Of a DNA stretch of 64,000 nt, positions 36,901 to 49,864 are shown in pieces. Positions within the stretch are counted from its first letter, which is position 1. Every line of letters starts with the position of its first letter. The notes under the pieces were generated by a model, which saw only the letters and a program-made list of their open reading frames with translations, searched no databases and had not been told where the DNA came from. Origin of the DNA: Poecilobothrus nobilitatus (lineage: Eukaryota > Arthropoda > Insecta > Diptera > Dolichopodidae); contig OX352774.1 of assembly GCA_947095535.1 (NCBI GenBank), forward strand, positions 10,478,001 to 10,542,000. Reading direction: 5' to 3'. A program made the translations under genes and the position numbers.

Positions 36901-39489
36901 CAAATTTAATTTCCTAACTCTCCTTTTCTTTCTAAAATGAGGCCCAACCGTTTTAATTCTAGGGTACACTTGTACCCTATGGATATCCTTAGTAAAAGAA
37001 ACTTTACGAACAAATATTTTCAAATATATTATATATATATATGTATGTATATACTGCAATAATTTAATTACAAAATTTATTTTTAGACAGTACGTATGAA
37101 ATAGTAGAGACGACGACATAAAAGGAAAAATGAAAGGACAATAAGTAAATAAAAACAGTTAACAATTTGTTCTTGTTCATATGATATTGATGATATTGGA
37201 AAAAATAAAATACATCTTTATATGAGACACAAAAATTACTTAACAATAAAGTTACTCACTATTAGTACTAACCTCTAGAAAGAGTAAACAAACTCAAGTA
37301 AGTTACTTATCTTAGTATAAGATAGGGTTAGACACCGTTCCTTGGAATCATACTCGGCAGACAAAACACACATGTTTTGAAATCTAGATAGTTGATGAAG
37401 ATTTTATTATACAGGATGAAAACTTTGTTTCTGAAGTTTTTTAACATATTAAAAGCCTTCAAAATGTTGCCGTATAGAAGAATCCTTAAGGATCGGTGAA
37501 AAATATATATGTATCTGAAATAGCCATCTTTTACGTATAAAAGATAAATATATGTAAGTCGCGAATTGAAATTATTAATTTAATGTGATAAGTGGTGAGT
37601 TATAAACCGTTGTATTAAAATTATAAAGTAAAATAATTTAATAAAGAGATTGAAAATTCCTTAGTTTTCCTTTAAAATATTGTATAAAGAACTTTCAAGT
37701 AAATTACATAGACTCATGTAAAACAACAAAAGTTTTTAAACAATATAATAAACCTTCTGTTAAAATCACGGCTAAGAATAAAAAGTGATGAGCCGTTTAA
37801 ATAGTATAAGCCGCTATCAAAATTATACATACTTATTTGACTTTTTCTTTTGAACGGATTCAATTAAATTAGATTCAAAAATTCTTACATTGAAAAGGTA
37901 TGTAAGTACCTAGTTATTAATCAAATAATACATTTTCATTATTTTAAACTCAGTAATTCATAATTCAGATGCATTTAATTCTGATTCATTAAATAAAAAT
38001 GCATTTTTCCACAACAAAAAAAAGCTTAATTCGAAAAAAATTTCAATCAACTCTAATACGATTTTATTTATACCTTTTTAACGTTTAAATATATTACATA
38101 CATAATATGTATATAAGTAATATGTAAATATTTGTAGTCTATCTAAAATTTCATTTTTCAGTGGAAGTATTTGAATCATCTGTGCTTAAATTTTTTGATC
38201 AAATATAACATTTATATGCATGTAGTTATTTAAAAAAAAAAAAAAAAGAAAAGAAATCAGCTAAATCTAGACATTAAAAAATTAATGTATAAAAAATATA
38301 ATAAAAGAAAGCAAAAACACAAGAATAAATGCGTAAACTTTTTTTTTTTAAAATAACCGGTCACTATTTTATCTTTATATAGAAAAAAAAATCTATAGAT
38401 AGGTACTTCTTTATAAATAGTTTGTACGCATAGAAAAACACATTGATATATATACCTAATTTTTTTTTTTTGCTTTACTTTTATTTCGGCGGCGCTGACA
38501 TCAAGCGACTAAATATCACAACATCGTTTATATTTCTTTATGTTTTTTTTCGCTATTTTATTTATTTACTTTTTTTTTTTTTTAATTTTCTATTCTTTTC
38601 TTTAATTTTTATTTGTAATTTTTCGGACTATGTTTATAGACATATATATATTTACATACATACAATATACCTACAAATATTTTTAATTACAAATACAATG
38701 AAATTAAATTAAATAACATCAAAAAATAAAAGAATATTTAATTTGTATTTTAAAAGAAACACAACACTAAAACAATATTTCGTTATTTTTATAAATAATA
38801 ATAATATGAAAAAAAAAAAAAAAAACGCCGCAATATTGGCAGCAGCAGCACTAGTGCCGTAACTATTTTTAGAAATAATATATCAAAATGAAAATAATAA
38901 TAAAAAAAAAAATACGTTGTCTGTACATAAAAAAAAAAAAAATAAATAAATAAATGAAATTTATAATTAATTCTACATAAATAATTACGGTAAAAGTCTG
39001 AAATTTCAACTAGTTTAATTTAAGAGAATATAAGATGTATAAGATAACCTGAACATGTCTAAAGTACATTTTTTGACAGTTAATTATTATAGTATAAATA
39101 AACCTAATGCCATATAAGTATGTATATATAGTACTTTTTTTTTTTTGTTTATTATTCCACATTAATGGACTGTGGAACTATTCAAATTGATTGAAAAAGC
39201 GTCATTACTCATTTCATTACCCTAAAAATATTCATATCCATTAAACGTCATTCATTACTAATTAAAATATTTTAAAAAGTCTTAAATATATAAATTTTAG
39301 TCATCAACGAATACAGACAAGTATTTGTAGAGTCTAAAATTTCCTTTATTTTCTAAAATTTCCTAAAATTTATTCTAAATTTAAAACAAAAGAAGTAGTT
39401 TAAATAGAAATAAAATACAAATTGAATATGTTTTCAAAAACTGTTCTAATTTTAACTCCAATTAAGTCATCTTTTATACTAAAAGTACC
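30926..39489. other. Long A+T-rich region, no gene
   Basis: 8.5 kb of low-complexity DNA with TA/TATG microsatellites, a (CATT)n tract near 35540 and a perfect 14-bp palindrome CATGATCGATCATG (32995-33008). AAAGGTGATAACC at about 32091 is roughly mirrored by GGTTATCATCACCTTT at 32373-32388, a weak candidate for element ends. A basic 40-residue open segment lies on the minus strand at about 36874-37005 without recognisable homology. None of the other open frames has credible composition. Confidence 0.55.
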
Positions 39490-39692
39490 ATTGATATAGA
39501 AACACAGACCAATTACCCATTCCTTACGTATCGTACATAATCCTAAGTTTTTCTAAATCTCTTTTCCCAAAAATTCTTTCCACATTTTTATTTCATAAAC
39601 TAAATCGTATATTTATATTAAATGACCCAACCGAAAGTTTGGTTTAAAAGGCAGTAGTTTTGGTTTGTTAAAAGTCCAACTATCCACAAAAA
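39490..39692 (+). repeat. Dispersed repeat family B, copy 2
   Basis: GACCCAACCGAAAGTTTGG followed by TTTTGGTTTGTTAA and CTATCCACAAAA is collinear with 30826-30897. The upstream stretch with CTTTTCCCAAAAATTC also matches. It is diverged from copy 1 by many substitutions, so both are old. Confidence 0.6.
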
Positions 39693-41467
39693 CACTTTAT
39701 TTTATAATTTATCTTCATTTAAATTTTATCAAGATACAAATTAATTCAAAAGCTCACAAATACCTAACCTGGTGAAAAAAAACCAAAAAATTAAAAATTA
39801 ATTATAATTTTATTACTTAAATATCATAAACTTTAGACTATGACCCTAACATATTTGATTCCTTATAAAAGCAGAACAAAAAAAAAAAATGATGTTCTTC
39901 ATGAGTATTCACATTAGAATTGATCATATAATAGTATAATGGCCTGTCTCTGAATGGATGATGAAATAAATGGATGATATACATATTATGTATATGTATG
40001 AGTATTTATATAAATTTAAATTCGTATATATACATAGATTCATATACATAATATGTACATGTATAAATAACAACAATAGAAAGAAAAATCAAACCAACTG
40101 GAACTTAGTAAAATTTACTGAACCATATAAGAATAAATATCTAACAGATATTATTAAAACCAAAAATTCATTAAAAAAAAATTATTTTTTTTTTCAACAA
40201 GATTTTTAACTATTAGATATTTATTTTAAAACAGTAGAATTAGAAGTAAAAAAAAAAAGAATATGTATATATGTATGTATGTATATTATATAGGTATATC
40301 TAATACCTATTTGTTTAAATTAAATGAAGAGAAAAACATGAAAGTTTCGTTATTTTTTCTTTTTCTTGTTTTTTTTTTTTAGATTATATTTAAATAGATA
40401 TCTAATTAAAAGTTCATTTAGGGAATACCTATTTCTATCTCTTTTATACTTTTACTTTTTTTTTAGATTAATTATGATTAAGTACTTTAAATAAATAAAA
40501 ATTATATAATATAGTTATGTCATATAGTTGGGGAATAAAAAACAAGAAAAAGTAAACATGCAATAAGATACATAGATACTTTTTGTTTTTATACCATAAT
40601 GATGATATTGATAATGATAATTATTATGTTGATGATAAGAATTAAATTGATTCAATGCTCCCCCGTTGATTTTGAAGTTATGATGTAAAAAATATTAATT
40701 TTTGTTATTATGAAATGAACCCTTTATTATGTATAGTATTCGTTAATATTGTTTGTCAACATGTGTTTATAGATGCTGTACGATATTCTTAGAACTAATT
40801 TTAGAACAATAGAATTTGTGCTTAAAGATTTTATGAATTAAGGTTAAAAATTAAAAAAATATTAAAAATACTTATTATAAAGAATTTTACAAAAGCTGAC
40901 CATTGTTGTTTATTCCAAAAAAAAAAAAAATCAGCTGTCTCCACCACAGGACCGACCGCCACTACACAAAAAGTACAAAGCCAAAGCCAAAATTTATAGG
41001 ATTTTTTACATAATAATTTATATCAAAGCAAAATAACTTCTAATAATTTAATAACATTTTGTTTTATTCAATAAAAATAATACATGCAATGAAATCGTAA
41101 AAATATATGTACATTAATTCATACATCCATTTATTATTATTATTATTGTAATGTAGATACATGATTTTTTTTTCATTCAAAAAATAATATTAGAAGTAAA
41201 AAATAATAAAAACTGTAAACAAATACAAAACAAACATAAGATTAATATTAAATCTGCTAACAAAAATTTTACCGTTTTAATTTTATGTTATCAACAAATG
41301 AATAAATAATATGCATTTTCATAGATATAAGTACATACATGTATGTATATAAATTTTTAGAGATAAAAAAATAAATAAAAAAAAAATTGTTCATATAAAT
41401 TCATATGGAGTGTTATGTATGAAATTTGGACTTAGAAAAAAAATTAAATAAAAGTTAAAGTTAGTCG
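39693..41467. other. A+T-rich DNA, no gene
   Basis: TATG microsatellites and homopolymers, plus a short mixed patch at about 40930-40990. No usable frame or element end is seen. Confidence 0.6.
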
Positions 41468-41881
41468 GATCAAAAAATGTTCTATGGCAAAGTTGTTCCT
41501 CTTTACTTGTGTAACAACTTTCTCTTAATAATTTTTCTCATAAAATTTTTCTGTTACGAAATATTCGTAAAAAACTTAAAAAGTACACTAGTAAACTACC
41601 ACATGCGGTTGTCCGATTCGCTACAAAAGCTTATCAATCCGAGATATTTACGTCAAAACCTTAAATATGAAATTTCAAAAAATTCCGCTCAGTCGTTTAA
41701 GCTGTACACGTGCCCTCACACACACACGCACCCACACACACACACACAGACGGACATCATGCTGAAAATTTTTTTACAGCCTCCTTCACACCGGAGTAGT
41801 GCATTTTTGCCAAAATCTCGGGTATACATTTTTAGTATGAAAACAATACCTACCTTATACATTAATGTATGCGGTCGGTAA
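41468..41881 (+). mobile_element. Dispersed repeat family A, copy 2
   Basis: Collinear with 17818-18261 (see that entry for landmarks). This copy has a (CA)n expansion at about 41715-41748 where copy 1 has a short CA-rich stretch. A 134-residue open frame begins at 41477 and covers the copy, but it spells the CA repeat as a Thr-His run and copy 1 has no equivalent frame, so it is not a gene. The GACGGACAT after the CA tract is a motif seen in many fly repeats. Confidence 0.75.
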
Positions 41882-42576
41882 AAACTTGTATTATCTACCG
41901 CTGATTATTAATTTAAGAATTACCAAAGTGGCACTTGTATTTATACTGGAAAAAAATCAAGAAATGAAAATACTTTAAAGCTCTTACTTTAGAATAAAAC
42001 TAAAAAAATACCGTCAATCAATTTAACTTCAAAATTTTTGGTGTCCCAAAGCCGAATTATTTTTACAATTGAAAAACTTTCTTTTATCTACATCTATAGA
42101 ATCTTATTTAGATAGCGTTAAAAGTGAGTACATAATAAAGTAAATTATTTACTTAGCAAAGCTATAAAAATTGTATTGTGACTCAAAGCTACAATTTTTT
42201 TTTTCTTTTTTTGATAAAAATTAAGTTTTGATTCACCAGTCACCCACCCCTTTCAAAATAACAAAATATGTTAAAAAAAAATTCAAACAATAAGAAATTA
42301 CATATACAATTAAATTTAATTATCAAAATGACTATTATTAAGATTATATGAGTATATTTTTTAGGTTTTAGAATTGCTGTTCTTATTAAAATTCTCCTCG
42401 TTTTTATTGCATAGTTGTGATTGGTGTTCGGTTTGTATAAGTGATTAGTCCACTCCTTGGTCGTGACAAAGACTCCAAATAGTGCGTTAGAACCGTTTTA
42501 CTACCACTTCACTAACTTCAAGGCTTATATTAAGGTTATATTGGATTTAATTTTAGATCAATTTTGTTGCTTTTAG
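41882..42576. other. A+T-rich DNA becoming mixed in composition toward its right end
   Basis: From about 42400 the sequence becomes clearly less A/T-rich (TTGGTGTTCGGTTTGTATAA and on). A TATAA stands at 42436-42440. It could be upstream or promoter sequence for the exon-like segment that follows, but no initiator was identified. Confidence 0.35.
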
Positions 42577-42675
42577 GAACCTTTCCATTTGTGCAGATTG
42601 CTTACAGATAGATCGCTTGAATTCATGGCTACCAGAGCTACTCTTTTGGTCATAATCAGCACTGGGCATTTACAG
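42577..42675 (+). other. Candidate exon encoding a possible signal-peptide start
   Basis: This is the only exon-like segment I could find. It is 99 bp and follows a pyrimidine-rich acceptor (TTTTGTTGCTTTTAG). It ends in CAG|GTAAAG, a good donor match. The frame is open for all 33 codons, with an in-frame TAG just upstream. An ATG at 42625 starts MATRATLLVIISTGHLQ, a short basic-then-hydrophobic stretch like a signal peptide or membrane anchor. If unspliced, the frame stops at 42748-42750. Base composition is clearly less A/T-rich than the flanks. The nearest plausible acceptor downstream (TTTATTTTCAG, ending 43080) gives an early stop, so the next exon would lie elsewhere. I do not recognise the protein. 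It could equally be a 5'-UTR exon or a chance arrangement. Confidence 0.3.
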
Positions 42676-45104
42676 GTAAAGTGTATATTAATTTTCTTTG
42701 TCATTCTATTTAATTTTTTATGTCACCACAACTACGACATTGTAAATTGAATGGTATATTTAGTCTGGCCGCATGCTCGTCAATTGATCAGTTTATATAT
42801 AGTATTTAGTTTAGTATATTTAGTTATATAAATGTATTTTTATATAATTTACATTAATAAACAATTAAAATTCAATATTACTGATGACTTACTTTAAAAG
42901 TTCAATTACTTAGTTATATCTAAAAACATATAGGAAAAATTTTAAAATAAGTATAGTCCCTTAAGTGTTAAATAAGAGCAGACGTTAACTAACACAATAT
43001 CCTTTTTTTTTCTTTTTTAATATCGTAATTTAAAGTAAAAAGAGGTATTTTGGCTCTAAAAAATATTTTTTTATTTTCAGATGAACATGAAACACTCCCC
43101 TCTATTATGATTCTTTAACATCATTTTAGAAATTTATAAACTTTAATCTTTCACTTCAATATGATATTGTCTAACATTTCACCACAAAATAAATGAAAAA
43201 ACATTTGGTAAAAAAAAAAAACAATAATATGTTAATATATATATACGATTTATCTTTAAAAAAGAAAATAAAAGAATCTGATATCTGTTAATAGTCTTAC
43301 CTAATAAAAACTATCAGCAGTAGCTGTCAATAGGAATTTCAAAAATTTTTTTTACCTATAAGAAACTTATCTATTGGGTAAAGAATTTAAGTACACTTGA
43401 TTATATTCAGCAATTTATAGATATTATAAAAAGTGAACTGTTTTTTTTTCTTTCTTTTTGAGAAGTATTTCTTTTTATAAGTATATATCTATACCTATAG
43501 TAAAAGAAATAAATTTAAGTTAACTACATACATATATGATACCAATCCCAATATTTAAATATGCACATAATATAAATAACTAAGTGCTATAAAACTCTTT
43601 AAAAAGATTTAATTAAAAATTAAGGAAATATAAAAATAAAATTAGTTTTTAATACTTATTACTTACATATTATGACCTAATTTTAAAAAAAAAAAATTTT
43701 TAGTATCAAAATATTTTTAATTCTTTGTTGTTTATTTTTTTTTTTTTTTTTTCAAATAAATGCAAAAAACTATTAACTATTTTTTATTTTATTTTTTATT
43801 TTTATTTTTTATTTAATTTTTATTTTCATTTTTTTTTTGTAAACTATCGTGCAAATTATAATTTATATCTTTATTTTTTTTTTTTTTTTGTTTTTTTCCT
43901 TTCAGTCAAAACCCATAATCAACAAGAAAAAAAAAAACAAGTCTTATATTGACCACACATTGCCTGTAGGGTTTTTTGTTGACTGACTGACTGACTTAAA
44001 GTAATTTTATTATTAATGTTTATTTGCCGTAGTGTTTAGAAGTGAGAAAGAAATTTAGATATTAAAGATATAGAAGAAAATATTTTTATAGTTTCAGACA
44101 AAAACAAAAAAAAAAAAACAAAAAAATGATAGCATATAATTTAAAAATGAATGGACGGACTTACAGTAAAGATAAAAAAAAAAAAAAAAAGGAAAAGGAA
44201 TTCTTTTTATAGAATCTGGTAGATTGATGTGATCACAATTTGCTCTTAAAGTTAATTAAGAAATAATGAGAAAATTTTTTTTTGTTATCTTTTAGAAAAT
44301 TTTATGTATATTATATACACTTATGCATATTTATATTTTTTACTAACTATAACTATAATTAATTAATTTTTAAATAGTCACTTTTTGATATAACATAAAA
44401 TTGATATTATATGGCTATATTTAAAATGGCATTTATTTCAGTTCTTTGTTAGGTATACTGAAGTTAAAAGTGACGTGTTTTTCTTTTTTTTTTTTTTTTT
44501 TTTGTGAATTCAATTTAAAATTGAGGTCATTCAAATTAATTGAATTTATTATTTGCATATAATATATATATATATGTACATATAAGTATATATATAAAAT
44601 AATAAAAAATAAAATGGAAAACTAAGTACATATATATTATTTAAAGAAATGTACTTATATATTTAAATTTCTAATTGAAAAATTTTTTTGTTTTTATTTA
44701 TTTACTTAAATACCAATGAAATCTAACATTGACATTTTATTTCATATAAGCTGCATCTTATTATAATTTGATAAAAACAAGTACGAAATTACAATACTTT
44801 TCAAAAATTACTTTTTATTTTAAAATTATATCTTTCATATTTGTAAAATATATTGAAATTTTAATTACAATTTAGGTATTAATTAAATTTGGAATTTAAT
44901 AAAAAAACTAAGACCAATTTTTGAAAATATCCTTTCTTCTAACAGGATATAAATAAATTTCTTGAATTGAAAAAATTTTATTACAAAATAGAATACCAAT
45001 TATCCTGCAAAAACTTATATAACTGATAATATATGATTAAACGTTTTTTAAAATAAAGTGAAAGAAATAACAGCCGAACTATATATTTTTTTTCCTTGCC
45101 ACTC
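42676..45104. other. A+T-rich DNA with T-tracts, no gene
   Basis: Long T runs (about 43735-43751 and 44486-44502), a (GACT)n tract near 43979-43996 and TA microsatellites. The 75-residue frame at 43725 is a Phe-rich translation of T-tracts. Confidence 0.6.
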
Positions 45105-46360
45105 CTTTAACGAGTATAGGGTATCCGCATTCCGCACTAAGTCTTTTAGTTGAGTAATCTTCAATTTCGGAATCAATAATTTTATTAAGCTGTTGATTAA
45201 CTCGGCTGTAACTATTGTACAAAAAGACGTTTCATACGACGTTAAATATAAAAAGTAAAATTAAACACAAAATCGTATCTAATATTTACCAAAGTCTTTT
45301 ACTTGTACATAAAATGGAGTTGCCTTTTTGAGGATATTTTGTCAGTAAATTTGACGACTTTGAAATCTTTGACATGGCAAATTGATTCTATAATAATTGA
45401 GAGCTGCGACTATTTGATAGTTTTTAAAAGTTTTTTATAACTATACTTCGTTTTTTTAAATATGAGACTTCGTATCAGACTACTTTAAGACAATGATATG
45501 ATTTAGTATAAAAAATTTTGTCTAGTTTAACCGTTTAACCAATTAAATAATTTTAAAAAATAACATTAATTAATTTTTAATTATTCTAATTAACTTATGA
45601 TTGGTTATTTTTAAACTTCTTGAGGAATATTAATTTTTTTGTTTTTTGTACATTTTTAAAAAAAAATTTGAAAAAATGCGTTTATTAGTTTCACTCTGTG
45701 TTCATTTGTCTGTCTGTTCGGGTGTTTACAAAACATCTACATCGTTTTAATTAGAGAAATGAAATTTTAACTACGAATCGCAAAAAATGTTAATAAGACA
45801 TCGCAAAAAAATTAATTTTATCAAACAACTTTTTCTGTAGCCGCACCCGTTACAGAGCTACAAAATTCCAAAGTTCGGAAAATTTTTTAAATTGTATATA
45901 TATATATATAAATTGTTATAACACTAATTCTATACGGCATATCGTAAATATTTTAATTTACTGTTATGTGAACTCAATTTTTGTAAAATTCCTAACTTCT
46001 ATTTCAAACTATCTTCTATTTTCAAACTGGTTTTAGTTAGAAACTTGAAATTTTGAGAGGAGTTAGATCTTTGAAAATAAGTATGAGTCATGAAAATATT
46101 TTTGTTTCGTTTCCCGTTTAGGACGTAAGAGGTTAAAAATTGAAAATTTTTAATATTTTCTTTTTCTTATTCTTCATTCTATTTTAAACGCCTGTCCAAA
46201 TTTTGTTGAAATAAATGATATACAAAAAATAAAAATTAAAGGTCCAATATTATATTTTTATTTCTGTTAACAACTTTTCTTACAAATATAGGGTTATCTT
46301 AAAATTGACGAAAGATTTTTGATTTTTGCCAATTTTTTCTAACAAATTTTTTCTTATGAT
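45105..46360 (-). mobile_element. Inverted copy of the repeat at 46995-48562 (left arm)
   Basis: Between about 45700 and 46360 this is the diverged reverse complement of about 47620-48435. Matching landmarks are TTTGTCTGTCTGTTCGG (opposite (GGAC)n), CCCGTTACAGAGCTACA (opposite TGTAGCTCCGTAACGGG), AAAATAAGTATGAGTCAT (opposite ATGACTCATACTTATTTT) and TTTATTTCTGTTAACAACTT. The outer limit is uncertain; ACGAGTATAGGGTAT at about 45109 may be its end. Non-coding. Confidence 0.75.
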
Positions 46361-46994
46361 TTTTTCCAATTTTTATATTATTATAACTTTATTTTTCAAT
46401 AGTTATACCTACATATACGTACTCTTTACCCAAAACTTATTACGGAATATTTATTTTGGAAATGTGCTTTATTAAAAACTTTTGGTTCTTTTATTACTTC
46501 TTTAAATTACTTTAGTGAAAAAAATCGTTACGAATTTATTTTAATTTAAGTGTAAGCTGTTTATTTATTCTAATTTTGGTCTTCTCATCTTTTAATTTTG
46601 ATCTTTTGGTAATTTTAAGATTTTGGCTAAATATAAATTGTGGTAACCCTAAATAGAAGATATAAATAATCAGTTTTTTAATCAAAGTTGCTACAATGTT
46701 TTTTTTCTTTTTAAATTCTCGATACTAAGTTAGGTCTAGTGTTAAACTTAATAAGTATAAAATATACATTACTTTTCTACAAAATTGAAAAAATTAATGA
46801 TTAACTTGGCATTTTTATTCTATATTCATTTATTTTTTTTATTTTAATTAATTTTTTAATATTTAAAATATTTTTTTTTAGAATATTTATCAAAATTTTA
46901 GTTTAAAATTGTAAAAATGACAATAAATGACAATAAAAAAGAAATAAAAGAAATTGAATCAAAAATTATATGAAAAGTTAAATAAATTATAAAA

Positions 46995-48562
46995 ACGAGG
47001 AAGAATACAGTTGACTTTGTCAACTCTTAGATACCCGTACGAACCGTTAGTATGTTCACAGACTGTCACTCTGCTTACAATATTATTTTTTTAATATTTT
47101 AGTATTTTAAAATAATTTGGGTGAATTTTATAATTTCTAGTACTATGGGTTCTACATATATTCAAACTATATGTTTATATGTACATTCTTCAAAAGCAGA
47201 TTCTAACCTTTCACATAACGTTTATCAATCGAAAACTTTTTCAAATATTCTATAGTACCATTTAATACTAAGCGGTAAATGTATATTAAATTTACTTAGT
47301 ACAAAATAGTAAATATAATTTTAAATATTATATTATATTATATTTAAATATTCCATTGACAGAATAATTTCTTATAAGTACAATAAAATACATATATGTA
47401 TGTAAATACGGCGCTATATAATATACATCTATACTCTTATCATTCATTCACTGGTGACATATACGATATGTAAATAAACATGATATTATATAAGTATGTA
47501 TATATATCAATATCATATAAATAAAAATTCTTCAAGCAACCGTTATGTTGTTTATTTATTTACATTTTTTTGTATTACGCATTATATCCTCAACAATTTC
47601 AAATTATCGAGTAAAACAAATGCAAAAAATTTGTTGAAGAAATTTGTTAGAAAATTTGAAAAAATCAAGTAACACTTTCGTCAATTATAAAGTAGCCCTA
47701 TATTATTAAAAAAAGTTGTTAACAGAAATAAAAGTATAATGTTGAAGCTTTAATTTTTGTGTATTACTTCAAAAAAATTTTAGCAGGTGTTCAAGTTACA
47801 GGTGTTTAAAAATAGGAAATTTTCAGTTTTTGACCCCTTCCAGCTCCTAAACGAGGGGTGATACAAAAAAAATTTCTGAAATGACTCATACTTATTTTCA
47901 AATATCTAACTTCAATTTCAAGTTTCGAACTGAAACCGTTTAGAAGATAGAAGGGTTAAAGGATTTTGCAAAATTTCAGTTTCGCATAACGGTAAATTAA
48001 GACACCGTATACCACAAATATATATTTATTGTATATATATTTTTAAAGCTAATAAAAGTAGTAATCGTTTAGCGTTTTCAAAATGAAGATATATCTTATA
48101 CAACTTGTGCTATAACAATTTAAATATAGAGCTTTTTTGAACCTTTGGAGAGCTGTAGCTCCGTAACGGGTGGGGCTACAAAAAAAAGTTATTAAAAATA
48201 AAATTAATATTTTTGTGAGATCTATCAGTTAAAATTTCATAACTCTATTTAAAAAAAAATGTGGGGATCTAAAAGTTAGGTGTTCGAGAGCTACCCTAAG
48301 TTTTGGTCCAAACTCAACCAAAAAAAATAGGGAACCTACAAATTATTCCCAGAATATTTTGTGTAAATTTCAAGATTCTAGCTTTCTTAGTTTTTGAGTT
48401 AGAGTGCTGACGGACGGACGGACGGACGGACATGGCTCAAAAGTCTTAGAATTTTTTTCTGATCCGATCCATACCTTTGAAGGTATATCTAGTTCGCTTA
48501 TTTCGAGGTGTTACAAACGGAGGAGTAATTTTATTATACCCGATCCTATCGTACGGGTATAA
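46995..48562 (+). mobile_element. Non-autonomous repeat element with ATACCCGTACG inverted ends
   Basis: ATACCCGTACG (47031-47041) is inverted at 48550-48560. Just outside the left motif is a hairpin GTTGAC-TTT-GTCAAC (47010-47024). Near the right end are a (GGAC)n run with ACATGGCT (48411-48437) and a hairpin ATACCTT-TG-AAGGTAT (48471-48486). A dyad plus 'TACCCG' at one end and '(GGAC)n ACATGGCT ... ACGGGTATAA' at the other is a layout I know from abundant non-coding repeats of Drosophila. The superfamily is not certain. No open frame. Confidence 0.7.
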
Positions 48563-48565
48563 TGA

Positions 48566-49850
48566 GGTTTCTTTTTAATTATATCAAAACATTTATATTA
48601 AATTGTCTAACACCAAATGCTAAGAAATTTCAATTCTAAAAAAAAAAGTATACTTTAATTTTAGTTTTTCCTATTCAAATTTTAAATCAATAAAATTAAA
48701 TAATGACACAAACAGAATAAAAAAATAAATTCTTTTTTCACTCTTTTAAATACAAATTACTTACATAATATCAAACTAAAAAAAACATCGATCTAATTGA
48801 ATAAAAAATACTGAATAAATTAATTTTGATTTGCTTTTATAATTATTATGAATTGTCACAAAATTTTCTGACTAAAAACAAATAAAATAAAATTGATCCC
48901 ATAAAGAACTATACCAGAAACTCTGAAAATGATACAATTTATTTAATCATGAATAAATTTATAAAAATGTAAAACAATAATTAAAAAGTATCAGTGAAAT
49001 CAATCTCTTTTTTACTATATGAAAAAATATCAAAATAATTATTTTAAAATATTCAAAAAAAAAAAAAACAAAAAAAAAAACGAAACCGCTTTATTTGTAT
49101 TATTCTAATAATTATTATTGTCCCAAATTTGGAACTAGATTTTTTTAAAATTAAAATTTTATATATGTACTAACGAATTTATAAACTTAATAGTTTATTA
49201 TTTAGTTTGAAATAAATTGAATTATATACTTAGTTACTTTTCTTTTTGTTTAAAATTAGTTTTTTATAATAATAAATTTAACCCTTTATTGCAGAACAGT
49301 CATGAAAACACACATTTACTGTTACCAGTACTGTTATAAAAATTTATTTAATTTGGATAACAAAACATTGTAGCTGATTGTCAATAGATTTAAATTTTAA
49401 ATATTTTCTATAATGTGTTTTTTGTAGCACTCCGACTACTTTTTAAATGTTTAATCGATTAACTGAGTTGAAAAGCTTAACTTCAAAATCAAAAATATAA
49501 TATGAAAGAAATTATTTCTGACGAAAATCGATGACGACCAGCGAAATTAAATTTAAAAACCAGTTAAAAACTCATATTTAAAACATAATTCAAATTCCAT
49601 TTACATATCTGCGTCAATTAATTTCGCATGTCGTACTTTGCGCCTACCAACGGTAAAAATGAAAATATATCAATTTTTTCATGAGCATTTTCGGTCGCCT
49701 TCTGATGGCCGCTTTTAAATATCAACTTTCAGTCAAAATACATGTATTTTTATATTTCTACAGCAGAAAAATGCCAACCCTAAATTTACGGCATTAAATT
49801 ATTTTTCAATTATTGCATTGTTAAACATTCTAAAATTCTTTAATATCATA
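48566..49850. other. A+T-rich DNA with one mixed patch
   Basis: Mostly A/T-rich. About 49605-49745 (TCTGCGTCAATTAATTTCGC through GATGGCCGC) is less A/T-rich, without an open frame or repeat match. It could be a conserved non-coding or regulatory segment, but nothing in the sequence proves this. Confidence 0.45.
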
Positions 49851-49864
49851 TTTTTTTATTAAAA

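Noticed and set aside
41477..41881. 134-residue open frame
   Set aside because: It overlies a dispersed non-coding repeat and a CA microsatellite; the paralogue at 17818-18261 has no matching frame.
43069..43110. Acceptor-like TTTATTTTCAG followed by ATGAACATGAAACACTCC
   Set aside because: Joined to the candidate exon at 42675 it meets a stop after nine codons, so it does not support a gene model.
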